Shown piece after piece: positions 9,592 to 18,121 of a stretch of DNA of 64,000 nt; position 1 is the stretch's first letter, and every line of letters begins with the position of its first letter. The notes under the pieces were generated by a model, which was not told the DNA's origin, searched no databases, and saw only the letters and a program-made list of their open reading frames with translations. Origin of the DNA: Pseudoalteromonas sp. P1-25 (lineage in GTDB: Bacteria; Pseudomonadota; Gammaproteobacteria; Enterobacterales; Alteromonadaceae); assembly GCF_001401805.1 (NCBI RefSeq), contig NZ_LKDW01000002.1, positions 248,001-312,000 of the forward strand, in the 5' to 3' direction. The translations under genes were made by a program, and so were the position numbers.

Positions 9592-10104
9592 TCATTGGAT
9601 TAATAGGTTTTCAATTGCTTTTATTTTGCCAAGTAAAGCTGAATTTTGTTCACGGGCTTGATTGTACTTACTTTGAAGTTGTTCATTTAATTCTGGGTGA
9701 ACTTTTGAGAGCTGTTGATACTCTTCTAGTTCTCCAAAATTAATTAACAGTTCTTTTTTGTAACGGTTTAATCTGCGTAACAAGGGAGCTTCTACTTTTT
9801 CTGAACGATGAAGAAGATCCGACTTTTCAGTCATTGAACTTTTCGGCTCAGATAGAATTTTACCTGCGTTAAATAACGCTGTTTTCTTGTAGCTTACAGC
9901 ACCAGTTTTATTGGATTTAATTTTCTTTAACCAATTTCTTCTTACTAGTTTTATCAATTCCGTATAACAGAACCTTCTGGCTTCAATAGGGCATAAACTC
10001 TTATCTTCTTGCAATACGAGAAATGCGGCTCTTAGCTCTAATGCTGAAAAGTTATCAAAATTCTTAGCAGAGATAATTTGAGCGATAAGAAAGTTTAACT
10101 TCAT
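9592..10104 (-). CDS. Hypothetical protein with C-terminal coiled coil, partner of the helicase
   Basis: The family is not recognised. The first 60 residues look helical and could form a winged-helix-like domain (FSALELRAAFLVLQED, then RRFCYTELIKLVRRNWLKKI, which is basic). Residues about 110-170 are predicted coiled coil (LNRYKKELLINFGELEEYQQ and following). The gene sits directly upstream of the SF2 helicase with a 10-base gap and is divergent from the XRE regulator gene across a repeat-containing promoter region. The arrangement suggests a DNA-binding or adaptor partner of the helicase under XRE control, which is inference only. Confidence 0.6.
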   Translation of the reverse strand: MKLNFLIAQIISAKNFDNFSALELRAAFLVLQEDKSLCPIEARRFCYTELIKLVRRNWLKKIKSNKTGAVSYKKTALFNAGKILSEPKSSMTEKSDLLHRSEKVEAPLLRRLNRYKKELLINFGELEEYQQLSKVHPELNEQLQSKYNQAREQNSALLGKIKAIENLLIQ

Positions 10105-10137
10105 ATGAACCCTCTAAGGATAGTTGCATGGTGTGCT

Positions 10138-10176
10138 TATAATCCGTGGGATTATAGTCCGTGATAATATAATCCG
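10138..10176. promoter_or_regulatory. Three 15-bp-period direct repeats, candidate XRE operator
   Basis: The sequence TATAATCCG starts at 10138, TATAGTCCG at 10153 and TATAATCCG at 10168, so the period is exactly 15 bp. The repeats sit between the divergent coiled-coil/helicase genes and the XRE gene and include TATAAT-like -10 sequences. This is the layout expected of an autoregulated operator. Binding is inferred. Confidence 0.6.
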
Positions 10177-10216
10177 CAATATGGGAAGATCAGTCTTTTC
10201 GTTTGGAGTAAACCGG

Positions 10217-10459
10217 ATGGATGATCGAAACCAAATTTTCAGTACAAAATTACGAACAATAAGAACAAGTAAGAAGATTTCTCAAGATAAGTTAGCCGTC
10301 GTAACAAAAATTGATAGAAGTTATGTTGGCCGCATCGACAGGGGCGAGGTAAATATCACATTAGATATCCTTTATAAGCTTTCTATAGCACTAGAATGCG
10401 AGCCATCTGACTTCCTACCGACATTAAATCAATTAAAAGATACAGAGGAGGAGAGTTGA
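10217..10459 (+). CDS. XRE-family transcriptional regulator (controller-protein type)
   Basis: The frame is open from 10124, but the ATG at 10217 has a good ribosome site (GGAG, 8 bases upstream) and gives an 80-residue protein made almost entirely of one helix-turn-helix domain (KISQDKLAVVTKIDRSYVGR, then RGEVNITLDILYKLSIAL). The size and sequence style are those of restriction-modification controller proteins and small phage repressors. The neighbouring triple repeat is probably its operator, letting it control itself and the divergent helicase operon. No methyltransferase is next to it, so its role as a restriction-modification controller is uncertain. Confidence 0.78.
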   Translation: MDDRNQIFSTKLRTIRTSKKISQDKLAVVTKIDRSYVGRIDRGEVNITLDILYKLSIALECEPSDFLPTLNQLKDTEEES

Positions 10460-10976
10460 ACGTGAGGGAATACTAGTTGTTGGTGATGCGTGTATGTTAC
10501 TGATTCGAATTAGAATGGATGAACTTCTTCACAAGCCAAATAGCGGTACAGTTGATTTCAGGGATAATACTCCAGATAAAAGACTTAATATTGCAATCGA
10601 CAATTGGAAGAACCAGGATATTCAGTAGTGGTACTGTCATTATTGTTTTAAAGAATAATTACTGAATACAAATTATTATGTTTAACTCGAACTTGCGCTA
10701 GGATACACATCACACTCTCATCGCAAGTGTTAAGCTGTAGTAGCTCATATCTAATCTTACAGTTTCGGTGAATAAGTTTGAACATCATCAGGCAGGTGGC
10801 TATGAACAGTGAGAAGCAAGCGATCGGATAAACTCGTTTTTGGACAAAGATGTGTTGAACGTGCTCACCTTAGACACAACTCCGGACAAAATGAGTTAGA
10901 ACCGAAAAGTTTATTTTTGGAGAAGGCCAAACTATGAAGCATTAGTTAGTAGTATTATTTGTATTAGTTCAGACAA
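10460..10976. other. Decayed or noncoding island DNA
   Basis: No convincing gene. A 44-codon open frame runs from ATG 10494 to the stop at 10628 (MLLIRIRMDELL at the start) without a clear ribosome site. Further on, short coding-like stretches are broken by stops (10790-10900). I read this as remnants of older insertions. Confidence 0.35.
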
Positions 10977-12148
10977 GATCTGACACTTCAATTTGAAAAA
11001 TTGAGAGTTACCCGTTTTGATTAAGGTGTCTAATCTTTGAATCAAAACAAACAAAAAGGTAACTCTCATGTTGCATACTAACAATCCAATCATTAAACAC
11101 AAAACGGGTTTGCTTAATCTTGCTGAAGAATTAGGTAATGTTTCAAAAGCCTATAAAGTTATGGGTGTTTCGCGGGATACATTTTATCGATATCAAGAAC
11201 TCGTTGAAGACGGTGGACTTGATGCGTTAATTGATAAAAGTCGTAGAGCGCTAAACTTAAAAAATAGAGTTGATGAAGCAACTGAACAAGCAGTCATTAA
11301 ATACGCTGTCGATTATCCAGCTCACGGCCAACACAGAACGAGTAATGAACTCAGAAAACAATGCGTATTCGTTTCTGGCAGCGGTGTTCGTTCAATATGG
11401 CTACGTCATGACTTAGAGAACTTCAAAAAGCGTCTCAAGGCACTAGAAAATAAAGTGGCTAAAGAAGGTATCATTCTCACCGATGCCCAAGTGACTGCAC
11501 TTGAAAAGAAAAAACATGATGACGAAGCGTGTGGTGAAATTGAAACGGCTCACCCAGGTTACCTAGGCTCTCAAGATACATTTTACGTGGGTAATCTCAA
11601 AGGCGTTGGCCGTATCTATCAACAGACCTTCGTTGATACCTACAGCAAAGTAGCGTTCGCTAAGCTCGACACCACGAAAACGCCAATTACTGCGGCTGAT
11701 ATACTCAACGACAAAGTATTGCCGTACTTCGAACAGTACGAGCTTCCAATGCTACGTATTCTGACCGATAGAGGCACTGAATATTGTGGCAAAGTCGAAC
11801 ATCATGATTACCAGTTATATCTCGCTATTAATGATATCGATCATACAAAAACCAAAGCTATGTCACCGCAAACAAATGGTATCTGCGAACGCTTCCACAA
11901 AACGATACTCAATGAATTCTATCAAGTTACATTCCGTAAAAAGCTATATAGCTCATTAGAGGAATTGCAAAAGGATCTGGACGAATGGATGATTTATTAC
12001 AATAATGACCGAACTCATCAAGGAAAAATGTGTTGTTGCAGAACGCCATTGGAAACATTATTAGATGGGAAATCGATTTGGGCTGAGAAGAATTTAGCTC
12101 AAATCTAAACTGACAGTCACCGATTGAAAAACGGGTAACTGTCAGATC
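10977..12148 (+). mobile_element. IS481-like insertion sequence
   Basis: A single transposase gene is bracketed by inverted sequences: GATCTGACA at 10977-10985 and its complement TGTCAGATC at 12140-12148. A second shared inner block is AGTTACCCGTTTT (left, from about 11007; right, near 12128-12140 as the complement). Which block marks the exact ends is uncertain, and I see no clear target duplication. It lies between the XRE module and the Hachiman-like genes. Confidence 0.65.
11068..12108 (+). CDS. IS481-family DDE transposase
   Basis: The 346-residue protein has an N-terminal helix-turn-helix (EELGNVSKAYKVMGVSRDTF) and an rve-type integrase core. The DDE residues are visible in VDTYSKVAFAK (first Asp), LTDRGTEYCG (second Asp) and TNGICERFHKTI (Glu). 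The C-terminal YYNNDRTHQGK is characteristic of this family. One open frame without programmed frameshift is typical of IS481. The start has GGTAACTCTC upstream with a weak AAGG ribosome site. It appears intact and could be active. Confidence 0.9.
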   Translation: MLHTNNPIIKHKTGLLNLAEELGNVSKAYKVMGVSRDTFYRYQELVEDGGLDALIDKSRRALNLKNRVDEATEQAVIKYAVDYPAHGQHRTSNELRKQCVFVSGSGVRSIWLRHDLENFKKRLKALENKVAKEGIILTDAQVTALEKKKHDDEACGEIETAHPGYLGSQDTFYVGNLKGVGRIYQQTFVDTYSKVAFAKLDTTKTPITAADILNDKVLPYFEQYELPMLRILTDRGTEYCGKVEHHDYQLYLAINDIDHTKTKAMSPQTNGICERFHKTILNEFYQVTFRKKLYSSLEELQKDLDEWMIYYNNDRTHQGKMCCCRTPLETLLDGKSIWAEKNLAQI

Positions 12149-12170
12149 AAGTTTGAGCTAGTACATATTA

Positions 12171-14645
12171 TTATCCCCTCGTTACGTTCATTTTAACTTC
12201 TAACTGTTGAAGTAGCCCTTCTTCTTGTCTCTTCATTTCGTCGATAACTAAGTAACTAATTCTTTTTGAATGAGAATTAGGGATATCTAAAACAAACTGA
12301 GGGTATTTAACAAGTAATAATTCAGCAACGCCTCTCGATAAACCGATTTTAATTAACTTAATTGTTTCATCATCGGTCGTACCATATTTAACTTTTTTAT
12401 AGAAACTTGAATTAATCTTATTAAGATCATTCAAAATTTCTATAAATTTCAATAACTCATGTTCGAGAAAGTCTTCTTCTTCCTTGATTCGTACAATCGC
12501 TAGATTAATTTTTTCAGCTCTAGTTTTGCCACCTATTTGAGTATAGTGAGTTTTATGTCCACCAGAACGTTTAACTTCATCCCCCCACTTACCAACGTAA
12601 ATTTGAAAATTAGGTATTCGTTGAATCAAATCATCCCAATAATTCATGAATAAGCGAATCATTAATTTAAATGGTTTTTTATCTATTTTCCAATCCAACA
12701 GCATAGCATAAAAGGTTTTTGCTTCTTGATTTTCAAGTCGAGGTAAAGGTGAATCAACTTCAGTTTCTTCAATAAAACACACAAAACAATTATAAACAAC
12801 ATCCATTAATTGATTAGTGTTTGTTATAGATTCATCTTCTATGTTTTCTATTGTTTGATGTATTTCTAGCTCTTTATCAAAAACTTCAATTTCACTAACA
12901 CTATTTGCTATAAGCAAATTGCCGACCTCTGTTTTCGTGTATTGGTATTGATAATCATTAACAACCCCTTTCTCCAAGTTTTCCAACCTAGTGATAGCGT
13001 CTGTGTATTCTTTTTTATTACCATCTACAATATCAACAGCTTCTAACAGCACATTTTCTGGTTTGTCTTTAAGTTCTTTTCTTACATTAACTCTATTTTT
13101 TAAAAATTTCTGAAAATTAGCGTTTGCAGCCGAATATTTATCAGTTCCAATTATGTGAATCTCAGGTGTTAGCTTTTTGATATTGTTATAATCAGATTCA
13201 TTAAATATTTCTGAAAAGCGATTTACTCTACCAACTAAGTTTTTAAAATGAGCAGCAGTTAAATTTCCAATTCCCTTTTTTGTACACATTAAAAACAGTC
13301 GCTCTATAGGCATATTAATCCCTTCAAGCAAGGTTGAGCTAGAAACTAAATACTTTAACTCTGCACATTCCCTAAAGAGGTGCTCAACATAATTTCTAAC
13401 TGGCTCAGTCATGGAACCATGATGATATACAACCCCTCTTTTGAGACCTTCCACGATAAGATATTCAGGCGCAAACCCCTCTGATAACTCATCTATTGCT
13501 GAATTAATCTGCTCATTTTGAATAATTGGTAAAGATCTAATCATTTCTTTAACAAAAGATTCAATACTAGTGGGTTTATTGAAATAAATGATATTTTTAT
13601 TTACAGATTTCTGGAACAAATACTCAAAATGGTCTTTGGCATTGGCATTGTTTTCTATAAAACTATTGGTAAATTGATCGTAGAACGAAAGCTCCTTCTT
13701 CTCGCACCTAAAGTCAGCTATAAAATAGAACTCTGATTTTACATATTCATCTATTGAAAACTTTAAATTTGAAGGAGGTGTAAACTTTAGCTTTATATTT
13801 TCAATTTCATTTATAAATGGAGTCAAATACTTAACAGCGGTATTACTATTTCGAAATTGTAAAATAGTTATGACTGATGCTAATAATCGACTTCTACTAT
13901 CTTTATTAAGTAAGTTATGGGCTTCATCAACAAAAACTGTGTCGAAAGCTAAATCTCTATATTGGGAAAGTAGTCTAGATAATCGCTCTTGTGTTAACAG
14001 AAAAACCTTAGCATTTGGATTTTCTTCATACATCTCAGGGTGAGTAACTATAAAATCGACACCTTCAATATCTGTATCAAATATTCTTTTTTTAGTTTGA
14101 GCAAGTAGTGACTTTGAGGGGACAAGTATACAAGTTTTTGTATTTGCGTTACTTATCTCATTTATAATTAAGTCAGACTTACCATAGGATGTAGGAGCAA
14201 CCACATACAACGATTCATTCTTATTTACTTTCACAAAGTCACCTAAAGCATACTGTTGCTCCGTTCTATACAACCCGTTAGTTTCAAATGAATCAATAAA
14301 ACTTAAACTAAACTCATTCACAAAACTAGATCTTGCGATAGTTGTGGGGTTGTCAATAAGTTGACCAATCATTCTAGCTACAGGAATTAGTCCATTGTTT
14401 AACGAAAAATCATACAAAGGGATATAGTCCCCTGTATTTAATGAATACTTTAGAACAATTCGATAGGCCAATCGTTTTAGCGAGACCTCATCTTGATTAG
14501 TCAGTACAATAGCTATAGAAAGTAATTTCAAATAATCACTTGGCTCTATTTGTTCATTCAACAATAAAGAATTATATAGCTCATTAAAAGAGGTGTTTAG
14601 TAATCTTAATAACGTCAATTGTTTTGGGTTATTTCCTTCAACCAT
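12171..14645 (-). CDS. HamB-like SF2 helicase of a Hachiman-type defence pair
   Basis: The 824-residue protein has SF2 helicase motifs of the Ski2-like kind: Walker A PTSYGKS (151-157), DEAH (240-243), SSSTLLEGINMPIERL and a motif VI-like LVGRVNRFSE near residue 470. About 350 C-terminal residues follow without a family I can name. The upstream gene, overlapping by 8 bases, encodes a HamA-like nuclease. In Hachiman/AbpAB systems, HamB translocates on DNA and releases HamA to degrade DNA during phage infection. The assignment rests on architecture and pairing rather than alignment. The low-GC sequence fits island cargo. Confidence 0.75.
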   Translation of the reverse strand: MVEGNNPKQLTLLRLLNTSFNELYNSLLLNEQIEPSDYLKLLSIAIVLTNQDEVSLKRLAYRIVLKYSLNTGDYIPLYDFSLNNGLIPVARMIGQLIDNPTTIARSSFVNEFSLSFIDSFETNGLYRTEQQYALGDFVKVNKNESLYVVAPTSYGKSDLIINEISNANTKTCILVPSKSLLAQTKKRIFDTDIEGVDFIVTHPEMYEENPNAKVFLLTQERLSRLLSQYRDLAFDTVFVDEAHNLLNKDSRSRLLASVITILQFRNSNTAVKYLTPFINEIENIKLKFTPPSNLKFSIDEYVKSEFYFIADFRCEKKELSFYDQFTNSFIENNANAKDHFEYLFQKSVNKNIIYFNKPTSIESFVKEMIRSLPIIQNEQINSAIDELSEGFAPEYLIVEGLKRGVVYHHGSMTEPVRNYVEHLFRECAELKYLVSSSTLLEGINMPIERLFLMCTKKGIGNLTAAHFKNLVGRVNRFSEIFNESDYNNIKKLTPEIHIIGTDKYSAANANFQKFLKNRVNVRKELKDKPENVLLEAVDIVDGNKKEYTDAITRLENLEKGVVNDYQYQYTKTEVGNLLIANSVSEIEVFDKELEIHQTIENIEDESITNTNQLMDVVYNCFVCFIEETEVDSPLPRLENQEAKTFYAMLLDWKIDKKPFKLMIRLFMNYWDDLIQRIPNFQIYVGKWGDEVKRSGGHKTHYTQIGGKTRAEKINLAIVRIKEEEDFLEHELLKFIEILNDLNKINSSFYKKVKYGTTDDETIKLIKIGLSRGVAELLLVKYPQFVLDIPNSHSKRISYLVIDEMKRQEEGLLQQLEVKMNVTRG

Positions 14646-15447
14646 CTAATTCTTCCTCAAATAAAAAGTGAGCTACTTTCTCATATGTACTTTTTTGAAT
14701 AGATAGGGTGAAAACCCTATTAAAAATGGCTTCTTCTTTTATTTTTGAGCATGTTTCTATAACAGCATCGGATCTAAAAGGGTTATTGACATCAGAATAC
14801 AAAATAGAAACTAATATCACATTATTGTCTTGCGAATTCGCCTTCTCGTCAGCCGCAGCAACTAGCTCATCATCGAGAATTTTTATGATTACATCCTTGT
14901 AATCTCGGCAATCAAGAATTGAGTTGTTTGTCGAGTTAATAGCATTTTGCCAAAAGGTCATTTCGCTTTCATTTAACCTTCGGTTTAAATCGCTTTTAGC
15001 TGTTTTTAAAAAGCTACTTGTTGAATTATCTGGACATCCTGTTTGATTTAATGCGCCTGATTTTACCTCTGTTATCCAAACATCTTTCCCACTTGCTTCT
15101 GCTAGAATCAAGTCAAATCCTTTCCTTTGACTTTTTTCTTCCATGTTAAAAAATGGGGAGACAACTTCTAAGTTTTCGAATAATTCAAATATTACGACAT
15201 GAGTAAGAAGCTCCCCAATCATTCCTTTCTTAATATTATCAGTTTTAGGGGTGTATCGGCCCCGAAACGCTTTCAATGTTCTTTGATATGTTTGACCGTT
15301 AAGGCCTCTCTCAGCTAAAGCAGTACCGTAGCAAATATTCTGTAAATGATTTCTAATGCAATTTTTAATTTCATGGGTTAATAATTGGACATGACAAGTC
15401 AGGTAATCGGCTCCTGAATTAATTATTAGTCCTTCAATAGTTTTCAA
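14638..15447 (-). CDS. HamA-like (DUF1837-type) nuclease of a Hachiman-type defence pair
   Basis: The 269-residue protein carries a PD-(D/E)xK pattern: Glu79 in MIGELLTHVV, Asp112 in KGFDLIL and Glu127/Lys129 in WITEVKSG. This is the layout of DUF1837 proteins (HamA, AbpA), whose length is similar. The start codon is TTG, preceded at a good distance by AGGAAG. The stop overlaps the helicase start by 8 bases, so translation is probably coupled. HamA acts as the nuclease effector held in check by HamB. A different nuclease/helicase pair cannot be excluded without a profile search. Confidence 0.7.
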   Translation of the reverse strand: MKTIEGLIINSGADYLTCHVQLLTHEIKNCIRNHLQNICYGTALAERGLNGQTYQRTLKAFRGRYTPKTDNIKKGMIGELLTHVVIFELFENLEVVSPFFNMEEKSQRKGFDLILAEASGKDVWITEVKSGALNQTGCPDNSTSSFLKTAKSDLNRRLNESEMTFWQNAINSTNNSILDCRDYKDVIIKILDDELVAAADEKANSQDNNVILVSILYSDVNNPFRSDAVIETCSKIKEEAIFNRVFTLSIQKSTYEKVAHFLFEEELDG

Positions 15448-15620
15448 TTCCGCTTCCTCGCTTATCCTCAGGGTAAGTTATTGAAGTTATAAACTTAACC
15501 ATTTTATAACTTCTAATCTGAACTAATAAAAATCAGCGGTCAAGTATTAGATATATTTACAATCGTAATGGGGCAGAAGCGAGTTATGCATGAATGACTG
15601 AAATTGGCATTTATACGACT

Positions 15621-15670
15621 GTAAGATTTGATTAAGGCTAAAAATCAAACCTGACAGATAAAGTTTAAAC
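15621..15670. repeat. Hairpin repeat, copy A
   Basis: The stem AGATTTGATT ... AATCAAACCT has a 9-base loop region, followed by GACAGATAAAGTT. A second copy is at 18477-18527 and a partial match to the tail is at the right end of the insertion sequence (near 12140-12154). It lies between the Hachiman-like pair and the HNH nuclease gene. It may be a terminator, a small mobile repeat or an IS-end relic. Confidence 0.5.
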
Positions 15671-15694
15671 TTAATCACATAAGGAGTTACTAGC

Positions 15695-16378
15695 TTAATC
15701 ACTACATCTATTTCTGAGCACAACATTATTTATAAATGTTTTCTCAGTCACACTTTCTTCAAGTGCGTATTTATTTTTAATATGCTTCCACTTTTCGATG
15801 TATTTACAATGATACGACTTATTTAGAGGCATCCATTCTTGGGGAGGCTTCCCTCCTTTAGATTGATTTGCATTATCCTCTACAGCGAGTAGGTTTTCAA
15901 AGTCGTTAGCAAACTCTCTTCTTTGCTCACGCGTCCAGTATTTACCACCCATTTCATGGGCATGGGATAAGGGGACTATGTGGTCAATATCTATATCTGA
16001 TGCTTTATAGAAAGTATGAGCTGTGTATGGGTCTATCCACTCTCCCCAAGAAACGTTACACGGCTTATTTCTTTTAAATTTAACTGGTGATTTAGAATCT
16101 CTAATGAGTATTTCAGCTCTCGCATCTTGGCAGTCATTATCAGCATCAACCCAGTGCGGCCAATCTTTTCTATTATAAACAAGCGAACTAACGGCAAGGC
16201 CCTTTGGAACAGATTTAACTATATTTGATTCACTTGATGTTGGCTGACTTTTACGCCTGTGGCAGTGATACTCGTTTCGTTTTTTATCACTATGGCACCC
16301 CTCTGAATTTGTACGACCACTGTGGGCTGATACACTATAAGGGGCTATTAAGGTAAGTAATAATATAAGCTTTTTCAT
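15695..16378 (-). CDS. Secreted HNH-family endonuclease with YHYH-type N-terminus
   Basis: The 227-residue protein has a clean signal peptide (1-18, ending SVSA). A Cys/His-rich segment (GCHSDKKRNEYHCHRR) of the kind called YHYH follows. The C-terminal domain (about 70-215) resembles the DUF1524/GmrSD HNH nuclease: DIDHIVPLSHAHEMGG with the Asp-His pair at 132-133, then FENLLAVEDNANQSKGG and a late Cys. Such proteins are extracellular or periplasmic DNases used in nutrition or competition. The gene lies 51 bases downstream of umuC on the same strand and may share the SOS promoter. I see no immunity gene. Confidence 0.8.
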   Translation of the reverse strand: MKKLILLLTLIAPYSVSAHSGRTNSEGCHSDKKRNEYHCHRRKSQPTSSESNIVKSVPKGLAVSSLVYNRKDWPHWVDADNDCQDARAEILIRDSKSPVKFKRNKPCNVSWGEWIDPYTAHTFYKASDIDIDHIVPLSHAHEMGGKYWTREQRREFANDFENLLAVEDNANQSKGGKPPQEWMPLNKSYHCKYIEKWKHIKNKYALEESVTEKTFINNVVLRNRCSD

Positions 16379-16429
16379 TTGAATTCCTTGTGTCTATTTT
16401 TAAACTAGCTTCACTGTAGCTTAATTCAC

Positions 16430-17689
16430 TTAGTTGCATTTAATTATAGGGATGTCTGTCCAGCGAGTCGTGTAGTGTGGTGATAAGAAAGCCCGCTTCA
16501 TATTCCACGATTGTGTAAGCTTTTCACTGCCTATTGATAAAGTCCCCACACCATAGCGTTTATTTATCACGTCTAAACATTCCATCATTTTAGGTTTATC
16601 CTCACTAACAGAGAACATATCGGCTTGTTGAAATGATTCACTTTCTAACTCTATCGCTCCAATACCGCAGCGATAAAAGCGCGTATTAGGTTTATATATT
16701 TCATCAATGACAGAAGATACAGCTTTAGCCATAACGCTGCTATCCGATGTTGGCACTGGAAATTCATATAAAAGTGACTTTTTATAATGCTCATCTTCGT
16801 GTGGTGAACAGGCAGCAAATATCACTATACGCTTTGTTAATGATTGTTGTCTTCTGAGTTTTCGTCCAACAATGGCGGCATGTGTAACTAAAGCCGATTT
16901 TAGTGTGGTCAAATCAGTAACTCTTTCACCAAAACTTCTTGTGGAGTAAATTTCTTTTTTATCTTGCTTTACTTCATCCCAGCTTAAACACGCAATACCA
17001 TTTAATTCGCTGACAGTTCGCTCCACAACAACACTGAACATACGCCTCATTGCTTTAGGATTTTGGCAAGCTAGGTCCCATGCAGTCTTAATCTCCATCA
17101 ACTTAAGTTTTTTTCCTAAACGAGAGCCGATACCCCAAACATCAGTTACATCCATTCGCATTAGTATTTCTTTACGGGATTTTTCATCATTAATAACGGC
17201 CACACCGTTGTACCCTGATAGTTTTTTTGCGGCATGGTTGGCCGCTTTTGCTAGCGTAGGTGTTGTGCCAAAGCCTGCACCAACAGGTAAACCTGTTTCT
17301 CGCCACACCGCTCGGCGAATTATATGTCCGTAGTCAGCCCAATCATCAATGATTTGCGAGAACCCTGTAAATCGTAAAAATGACTCATCGATACTATATA
17401 CATAATGGTCATCACAAAATCGGTTTATAACTGTCATCATCCTTTCGCTTAAATCAGCATAAAGCTCATAATTGGAAGATCGAACCACGACATGGTGCTG
17501 TTCTAAATAGTTTTTAATTTTGAAATAAGGCTGAAATTTTGGGATGTTTAGCTTTCTTGCTATAGGACATATGGCGCAAATACATCCATCATTATTTGTA
17601 AGAACCACTACAGGTTTAAAGCGAATAGATGGGTCAAATACCTTCTCCGCACTAGCGTAAAAAGCGACAGCATCTACGAGGGCAAACAT
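16430..17689 (-). CDS. umuC: UmuC-like Y-family DNA polymerase
   Basis: The 419-residue protein is the catalytic subunit of a translesion polymerase. Metal-binding acids are Asp6 (FALVD) and Asp101-Glu102 in SIDESF. The dNTP-binding region reads VVVLTNNDGCICA. A clamp-binding motif QADMF lies in the C-terminal region (about residue 355), as in UmuC. The steric-gate area reads FYASAEKVF, where E. coli UmuC has FYASCE. The start overlaps the umuD end by 16 bases, so the two are translationally coupled. Island-borne umuDC copies are common on plasmids and integrative elements. It looks intact. Confidence 0.92.
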   Translation of the reverse strand: MFALVDAVAFYASAEKVFDPSIRFKPVVVLTNNDGCICAICPIARKLNIPKFQPYFKIKNYLEQHHVVVRSSNYELYADLSERMMTVINRFCDDHYVYSIDESFLRFTGFSQIIDDWADYGHIIRRAVWRETGLPVGAGFGTTPTLAKAANHAAKKLSGYNGVAVINDEKSRKEILMRMDVTDVWGIGSRLGKKLKLMEIKTAWDLACQNPKAMRRMFSVVVERTVSELNGIACLSWDEVKQDKKEIYSTRSFGERVTDLTTLKSALVTHAAIVGRKLRRQQSLTKRIVIFAACSPHEDEHYKKSLLYEFPVPTSDSSVMAKAVSSVIDEIYKPNTRFYRCGIGAIELESESFQQADMFSVSEDKPKMMECLDVINKRYGVGTLSIGSEKLTQSWNMKRAFLSPHYTTRWTDIPIIKCN

Positions 17690-18090
17690 CGACTTAGCTC
17701 TATTTTATTTTTGTGTAAACGGATACTAGTAGTGACTACACCCTCTAATTTAAAGTCATCCTCTGGTGAGATATAAACAGATTTGTAGCTTTTGGATGCT
17801 GAAATTAGCAAGCGGTTTGTTTTATCTATTATCTTACACACAAAAGAACCATTATAACTCGCAACGATTACATCCCCTGAGCTTACACCTTCAGCCCTAT
17901 CAACAACGAGTAAGTCCCCATCGAATATCCCCACATCTTGCATTGATTGACCTGAAGCTAACCCAATGAATGTAGCGTTAGGATGTTTAATAATTAGCTC
18001 GTCTATAGATATACCTAGCTCCTTGTATTCTGCTGCCGGAGACTCAAAGCCAGTAATACCTGCATCGATATAAATTGGAATAACAAACAT
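17674..18090 (-). CDS. umuD: UmuD-like S24 self-cleaving protein, polymerase V subunit
   Basis: The frame opens with GTG at 18096, but the ATG at 18090 has GAGGTG just upstream and gives a 138-residue protein, close to E. coli UmuD (139). The Ala10-Gly11 cleavage site lies before GFESPAAEY. The catalytic Ser49 is in GQSMQDVGI and Lys86 in FVCKI. RecA-stimulated self-cleavage produces UmuD', which joins UmuC. A perfect LexA box lies 12 bases upstream, so the operon should be SOS-induced. Confidence 0.92.
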   Translation of the reverse strand: MFVIPIYIDAGITGFESPAAEYKELGISIDELIIKHPNATFIGLASGQSMQDVGIFDGDLLVVDRAEGVSSGDVIVASYNGSFVCKIIDKTNRLLISASKSYKSVYISPEDDFKLEGVVTTSIRLHKNKIELSRCLPS

Positions 18091-18101
18091 ACACACCTCG
18101 A

Positions 18102-18121
18102 TACTGTTTATTTGTACAGTA
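18102..18121 (-). promoter_or_regulatory. LexA (SOS) box upstream of umuDC
   Basis: The sequence TACTGTTTATTTGTACAGTA is a palindrome with CTGT-N8-ACAG spacing, the gammaproteobacterial LexA consensus. It lies just ahead of the umuD start and probably overlaps its promoter. Confidence 0.88.

Noticed and set aside
10124..10216. N-terminal extension of the XRE regulator
   Set aside because: The extension would translate the operator repeats, and the ATG at 10217 has a better ribosome site and the usual N-terminus.
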